Origin: Mesostigma viride
Lineage: Eukaryota > Streptophyta > Mesostigmatophyceae > Mesostigmatales > Mesostigmataceae
NCBI GenBank assembly: GCA_009746045.1
Contig: RPFO01000079.1
Coordinates: forward strand, 941,285-1,005,284
Length of the DNA: 64,000 bases
Direction: 5' to 3'
The notes below the pieces were generated by a model that was given only the letters and a program-made list of their open reading frames with translations, was not told the origin of the DNA and made no database searches. This document shows, piece after piece, positions 57,801 to 64,000 of the stretch. Position 1 is the stretch's first letter, and each line of letters opens with the position of its first letter. The position numbers were made by a program, and so were the translations under genes.

Positions 57801-59663
57801 ATGGCTATCAACAACAAGAACGTTGCGAGGAAGTTGGACTTTAACGATGGTGATGATGGGCAGGATAGGCGTCTGCCCCAGGACAACAATTACAAGAAGC
57901 CGGCTGGGGATGCGGCTATTTCTAAGAAAAAGAAGAAAAACAAGAAGAACAACAATGTCTGCCAGGCGGAGGGGACGGCTGCCGCAAGGCAGACCGACCT
58001 ACCCCCCTCCCCTGAGAAGCCGGAGGACGAGACGGTTCCCCCCCGGGGAACCGACCTACCCTCGACTCCGGCGGCTGCGACAGCCGCAACCACGGCTGGA
58101 GCAGCCATGGCTGTGGATCAGCCCTCGGCGGTCAACCCCCCCGAGGCCCCACAGTTCGGCCCTCGGTTGCCGACCATTCGGGAGCTCATGCCCCGACAGA
58201 CGGCGTCCGTGGCGCCGGACGGGAAATCACTTTTCGTCCCGCCACGTCCGATCTTAATGTCCCCTTCGCCCATGCAGGGACACAATTTCATTGAGCTTCA
58301 GCTCGGGCGGCCCTCCATGCTCCTTCGAAAGAAGAAGAACATGGAGTCAGCGTAAAGCTCACGCGGGTGCTGCGCAGGCCCGTTGATCCCATCGGAGGAC
58401 AACCTGTGTCCAACGATGAGGTCTCGGACACCGCCAGCCTCCCCAACGGGGAGCAAGAGATAACTCTCACCCCAGCGCTCCTGGCGGTGGAGCAGGCCGC
58501 GCTGGTGGCCAACGAGGAACGCCGCGCGCGACCGGGAGGTCCGTCGCGAGACGGCCTTCCGGCTCGCTGCCAAGCGGCAGGAATATGAGGAGGAGGCTGC
58601 CCGTCGCCTGGCTACCCACCAGGCGATGGCGGCGGCGTACCGTGAGGCAACTCAACGGTTACGCGACCTTCTTCAAAATGCTGACTATCAGATGGAATAC
58701 TCTGATGGTCAAGACCTGGCCGCGCTCGCGCGGTCAGCCCATTTCAAGGCCATGAAGTCCATAACCCAATCAAGGCGGCCATATTCAATGGCCCAGCATG
58801 GGGTGGTGCCTGAGGAGGCCCCCCCGCTGGCAGCCACCAAGGGACCCTCCCCCCCCCAACCCTGTCAGTCCAAGGAGGGCCTTCTGGTCCTGGACCAGGG
58901 GAACTTAGGGAAAGAGGAAGGACTTTAATGTCAGGGATGCTCTGGTGGTGGGAGACCCCCTGCCTGACATCCCCTCTGATGAGGCAGCCTTTCAGGCTGC
59001 CCTAAGAGAACATGAAATTCGCAAGGAGATGAAAAGGCTCCAAAAGGAAGAGGCAGCGAGGAGGGCAGCGGCAGACACCCCTGCCCGCCCCTCCACCGCT
59101 GGGGCTGGCCCTAGCGGGGTCACACGGACCCCCCCGGCCTCACCCCGGGCCCCCAGGGCCCCCTCTCCCCCTCCCCCACCACCCCAGGTTCGCCCTGTGC
59201 ATGGGCTGGGGCCCCCTCCCCTGACCCAGGGGGGGGGGTGCCAGGACCCCAGGAGGCCCTGGGGGGAGGTCCAGAGGTGCCCAGGGCACCCACCAACCCA
59301 CCTGCTGAGGCCCCCCCACGTCAAGGGGATATTCAAGAACAGCTGGCCATCCTCACGGCCCAGCTGGCCTCTCTGCAGGACCAACAATTGTCAGCCAACC
59401 AGCTGCAAACAATGGATGGCCTGAGGGCCCTGATGTCAAGGTACGAGCGTGGCACCATACACCTGGACCCCGCTCGACTCCAGCACGCCACCGATGTCTT
59501 CCTGAGGGCGAACCCCCCTCCAACAGGTGTGTATAACCCTCACAAAAAGGAATCAAAAATAAACATTGCTGGTTTACCTGAGGGACATACCATTGAACAA
59601 GCCAAACAGTTTGTCTTTGCTCTGGAGTATGGGATGGAAGGCCTAAACCTTAGGCATCAGTTT
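57801..59663 (+). pseudogene. Broken gag-like retroelement protein, part 1
   Basis: A run of frames with shared style but several shifts (about 58350, 58530, 58930, 59230): start MAINNKNVARK with Lys-rich stretch, Pro/Ala-rich linkers, then a helical part with LPEGHTIEQAKQFVFALEYG. Such layout resembles Gag of LTR retroelements; no zinc knuckle or protease seen. It stops at TCAGTTT (59657-59663), where an insertion interrupts it. Shifts often sit in G- or C-runs. Confidence 0.5.
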
Positions 59664-62600
59664 AAGGGGACGGTCCCGGCGCGAATATTTTTGGCGCCGA
59701 AAAATTCGCGGTACCCGTCCGTACCGTGAAAAAGTGGTGCACGGTGCGCGCACCCTTACCGGCGCTGGCCATGGCGACGTGCTTTCAGGCAGAGTAGAAA
59801 AAGATAGCTCGCGGAATGCAGCGAAACTGAGCGAAACACGTCGTTCGTCACTGCACCTATTCTTAGGACTGAGTTCAACTCAGTCCTATTCTTAGGACCG
59901 AGTTTTTGGGTTTCGTAGAAAATTCGCCCAAGTCGGAATGTTTGTCAAAAAAATTCCCTCAAAATTTATTCAAATACTACGTGAAATGACCTTTCTTAGA
60001 CATATTTTTGCGATTTTTTTGGATTTTGTTTGGGCGGCTAAATGTACGGTCAAAGTACAGGTGGTCAGGGTACTTTTTCACGTGAAACGTGAGTTCCGGA
60101 AATGCACGACCTAGCCATGGCGGCTTGCGCCCATGCATACAGTTTACGTTTGCGGACGATTTAGCTGGTAAAACCCAGGAAATAGATTTTATATGTCCTA
60201 AAGATGACACAAACCAATTTTTAGCTCCCGGGGATGCGATTTACCAGGTGTCGGCACTGCTCTTGCTGGAAAAAACTGCGACCAGGCAGGTTGACGGAAT
60301 TGATGACTAAATTTACTTTACGGTGCAGTTCGAAGGGTTTATATGCTTCTTTCTACTTATTATCATGCATGTGTGTAGAATTAAGTCAGTGGCAGTAAAG
60401 ATTTGATGATTTCGACCACTCTGTCATGTCATGGTTTGTGTGCCGCAAATGTCACTTTTGCGGGCACCGCCTGGGCCAAGATAACGCCATCCGTGCACGG
60501 TAAAGCTGAAATATCGTCACCTCATCGTTTTGTTATGTTCTTACATGAGTTTGAGCTTGCAAGGCGCTGTCAGTTTCGAATCTTGATGCGCTTTCTTGAC
60601 CGTTGCCTGCCCCTCTCTAAACCCCCCATTTTTTATGATGTTTCCAGGCATTTGCCTTACCCTAGTGTACTTTTGCAGTTTTTTAGGCGCTGTATGGGTT
60701 TAAATACCTTCATAGATGTTAGTTATTCTTTTGCTACGTTCATACTGCGTGATTGTATGGCCATGGGCTGCATCCAGCGTGCTTTCAAGCTTATACGGGT
60801 GAGTGAAGAATCTTGGTGATAAACCACTGTCATCATGTGCCAGCAAGTATGTTGGCCATGCCATGGCAAGGCAAAACAGTGTTAGCCATCTCTATTCTTG
60901 TTAAAAACAATTGAAATATGCTTAACCTACCCATTATATTGGTGGTTAAGGCTCATAATAAAACCCTTTGTAGGTAGGTATCAATGCCCATTCCCTACGT
61001 GCGTGCATAGGCTCTCACACATATACTAAGGTATAATATAACTGCAATATGATGATGCAAGTATGTTTTCCTGTTATGCTAGAAGGGAAATGAGTTGATT
61101 GGCATGGTTGGTTGCCACGGTGGTGTGTAGTATGACCGCACTTACATGCTTGCACATTGCTAGCAACCTCGAAACCCATTCTTAGGGCTGGTGGTTTTTG
61201 GTGAGTTTCAGGTAGAGGCTGTGGCCAAATTGAGCCCAGTTTTTTGCCATGTTTCAAGAACTATATTGTTTACACGCCTATATTTTTTCAACATGCATAT
61301 GGATTTTATTGAATTTTCCCAACTCGTCCTTCCACAGAAAATTGCCAAATCGCGAGCATGGGTTGACACCCTTGTAAAATTTTACATGATTTGGTCAACA
61401 TATGATTTTTTAGGCATATGCCCAAGCATTAGCATGATATTGAGTGCTCTGATGCATATCAAACCTATGGGGTACCCCCCTACCCTTACCGCTACATGAT
61501 CTCAAAGTTGGCATACTCAGTCCTATTTTTAGGACTGAGTTTTGACGTACGACGTGTTAAAGACGATGAGTAAATGATACTACTTCGAAGCGGAGTTCGC
61601 GTTTTTTGCAGTGTCCATGATTTTATTGATGACCATCGCCACGGGGGTCCAATCTGATGTTTTCGTCGAGAGGAATAAATTAGAATGCACGCTGGCGGCG
61701 GTGATTGTCAGGTTTTATGGGCTTTACCTAGCGTCAAGGATGCCTTTAAATTGTTATTGGTAAAGCTTTAAAAAATTTGCTGGGTTTCGGCAAGATTTCC
61801 GTCATGATCGGTAAGACACTCTCCAGGCTCGCGGGATGCGCGTCTTATTATTCCATGGAAGGTTGTTCTTTCTTGCGCCGCTGGGCGAAGGACAATTCCG
61901 GTAATGGTACGATCGTGTGATCAACGTGACCCTATGAATGTTTCGCTTCCTTTATGGGTTATCAACGCAAGTTTTCGGCTTTTTTCCGTGCAGTTAGCGC
62001 CAGGTATAATGCCATTCCGTGCTGCGCATCGCCAGATTCCTGGCACCTTTCAGTGGTTTTTATGTACGTTGCATGGCTGGGATGTGTCAAAGCGTGACCG
62101 TGGCATATCGTCAAGTTGTCAGGGATTTGCTGAGTGGTTTCTTGGAAGGAGATTGCTAACAGCACTCAGTTTTGTGTGAATATTGACGCGGCCTTTCTTA
62201 GCAGAGGCTTCATTGTGGAATTAGAAGAGGCTCACAAGCTTGAGTTTGTTTCTTGGCAAACAATTGCGCTGGAAAGAAAGGTGGCAGTGGTTTTTCTGAG
62301 GGGCATACTGCATGGGTGGAACTGCACGTAGGTAGGGGTTATCGTTGTCTTGTTGGCCTTTCTCCCACTAAAATGGGAGAGCCCTAATTCATATGCTAGC
62401 AAGGCAAGGTAACCATGGTGAGAAGCCTTGGCAATCAGCATGTATGATAATTCTGCTTTCTCTGTGGACTGTCTGTTGTTACCCCTGTTGGGCAATTAGT
62501 GGATATGGCTTTCTAGGGTGTGTTTGAGCTTGGTTTTGGGATGATGCCCACACCATAAACCTGGAATATGCTTTAGAAGTGTCGGCTAGGCATGTAGAGC

Positions 62601-63249
62601 TACCTGCCTCATTGTTGTGCACACACGCAACAGGTTGCCCGTGTCGAGGTAAGGCAAGGGCACATGACGTGCCCAGCCACCTCCTTGTACATTGTGGTCG
62701 AATTGGGCATGGTCAGGAGCCTTTTGGATGGCATAGGAAGTGTTAGTGTGCCTTAATACTCACTAATGCCTTCCTTAGCGTCTGCACAGGTGGCCAACTG
62801 CCAAAACAAAAAACAGCTACAGCTGAGCTCAGAATGCCACCAAACTTTGACAGTGCCTTCTATGGTCATGACAGAATTTGACTATTACTTTTTAGGCCTA
62901 ATTGATGTGTTATGAGTGTGTATGGGGACGCCCCGCCTAAAAAAGCGTATTTTTGGCCCAAAAATTAATAACTCAAAGGGATGTGCTGATTTTGTTGATC
63001 CAATTAGGTAGAAACCATGTCCCATGACATTTTTATATGGGTATTACTTTTTTCATGCAACTGGTTCTCCCACTGTTCTGGGCAAGATGTGCCCCGGACA
63101 GCGTTTTTTCTATTTTTAGCTCATAGCCGGTGCATGGCTGGGGGTAGTACCCCCAACAAGTGGTGGTATGCATGCCCAAACATCATGTTTATGGTCCCCA
63201 AACATCATTCAGTGGTTGTCAGTTGCATTTGTGTAGTTATTAGGGGGCT
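59664..63249. mobile_element. 3.6-kb insertion splitting the gag-like gene
   Basis: The gag-like reading stops at 59663 and resumes at about 63257, with TCAGTTT on both sides (59657-59663; 63250-63256), a candidate 7-bp target duplication. Starts AAGGGGACGGTCCC. A similar GGGGACGCCCCG followed by TATTTTTGGCC lies near 62925, and palindromes of the type AGTCCTATTCTTAGGACT occur at about 59868-59895 and 61520-61545. It is AT-richer with only short frames (for example 60403-60819) that show no recognisable domain. Class not determined. Confidence 0.45.
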
Positions 63250-63256
63250 TCAGTTT

Positions 63257-63970
63257 TGATACATTTCCATGGGACCCTCCCCTTAAGGCTCTCAGGGCCT
63301 CATCCACCTTTCACCAATCATCTCCTGCAATTAGAGCACTGATTCAAACCTATCAGGAACGCACCCTCACACCTGAGGCAGCCATTGAGCAGTGGCCTAC
63401 TTTTATCACTGATCTGAAACAGCTAGTGCTTCAGTACCAACAACCACATGGAAGCAGTATAGAACGTTTCAACTGGCTGGCTGCCTATAAGGTTTACAAG
63501 AATTTAACCTCTCTGGGGATGCAAAAACATACAGGGTAATGATAGAGAAAGACCTTGAGCTCCTAAAGCTCCAACCAAGGTATCTCATTCACACCTGGCT
63601 AACAAAAGCTGGTTTGCAACCCTCTGTCTTGGCTACCCTGATCACAGGCCTCAAGGCACTCTGGGATAACTTCAGGGCTGCCATGCTCTACATCGAGGAA
63701 GCGGTGGACCCCCTGGGAACTGGAAACCCCCAGGCCCAGGACCCCAAGGTCCAGGGCACCCAAGGCCACAAGCGCAAGGGGGGGGCCAGCCAGGGGGGGG
63801 CACCAAAGACCCACAAGTCCTCCCACCAAGGGGGCAGTGGCTCTCAGGGGCGTGGCAACACGTGGTACCGTTATAGCGTGCCGACTAGGGTCGAGCCTAG
63901 TGAGCACGAGAAAGTTTGGCAAAAGAAATATGGTATAAAAAGATACGTGCAAAAAGAGATAGATACCTAA
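63257..63970 (+). pseudogene. Gag-like retroelement protein, part 2
   Basis: Continues the gag-like frame after the insertion: FPWDPPLKALRASSTFHQS, then QERTLTPEAAIEQWPTFI, a one-base shift at about 63535, then LITGLKALWDNFRAAMLYIEEA and a Gly/Gln/Lys-rich tail ending in TGA-like stop at about 63970. Consistent with a capsid-like helical region of Gag. Confidence 0.5.
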
Positions 63971-64000
63971 GGTGGTTTGAAGTCCATACCTTCCGGCACA

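Noticed and set aside
60403..60819. 138-residue frame in the insertion
   Set aside because: No homology style, AT-rich, no supporting signals; could be chance.
1..64000. tRNA or rRNA genes
   Set aside because: No cloverleaf or rRNA core was noticed on either strand; not searched computationally.

Overview
The window is eukaryotic-type DNA made mostly of a large nucleocytoplasmic DNA virus (giant-virus) segment. This rests on the poxvirus D6/D11-type helicase, a Bro-N-like protein, tightly packed genes on both strands with 4-bp overlaps, tail-anchored membrane proteins, large PAN and LamG/SPRY surface proteins, and F-box, OTU, SprT and HNH genes. No capsid, polymerase or packaging gene lies in the window, so the viral family cannot be fixed. 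The right end (57.6-64 kb) looks like ordinary eukaryotic repeat DNA: a broken gag-like retroelement interrupted by another insertion. The simplest reading is an endogenous or integrated giant virus, or a virus contig joined to host DNA, from an alga or other protist or plant-like host. Host identity is inference.

Layout. 0-3 kb: two surface-fibre-like genes. 3.1-6.1 kb: a B12-dependent (class II) ribonucleotide reductase in three exons, with an antisense HNH endonuclease inside intron 2. 6.1-14.6 kb: tail-anchored and multi-spanning membrane proteins, a 1290-residue PAN-domain protein and the D6/D11-type helicase. 14.9-20.4 kb: GNAT-like protein, Rieske oxygenase and small genes. 20.4-31.2 kb: two very long low-complexity proteins, the second ending in an OTU protease and broken at three C-runs. 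31.2-40.3 kb: accessory genes, most starting with the same short Cys/His module followed by a basic stretch (eight copies in the window) and continuing into F-box, J-like or SprT-like regions.

40.4-47.4 kb: the style changes. Genes have TATA-type promoters, heat-shock elements, AP-1/GCN4 sites, AATAAA signals, a predicted 5'UTR intron, zinc-ribbon and MYND proteins, a damaged HNH gene and an inverted-repeat element with four internal direct repeats.

47575-57555: a palindrome of two 5-kb arms meeting with no spacer. Each arm carries three genes: an NLS-bearing acidic protein, a two-exon zinc-ribbon protein and a two-exon RING/TRAF-like protein. The arms differ at least by one C in an intron and one substitution. 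Terminal inverted repeats and hairpin telomeres are known from poxviruses and other large DNA viruses, so this may be a viral telomere in replicated form, truncated on the right and joined to host DNA.

How the genes work together (inference): nucleotide supply (RNR), early gene expression (helicase, host-type promoters), ubiquitin/SUMO manipulation (F-box, OTU, RING) and virion surface or membrane proteins.
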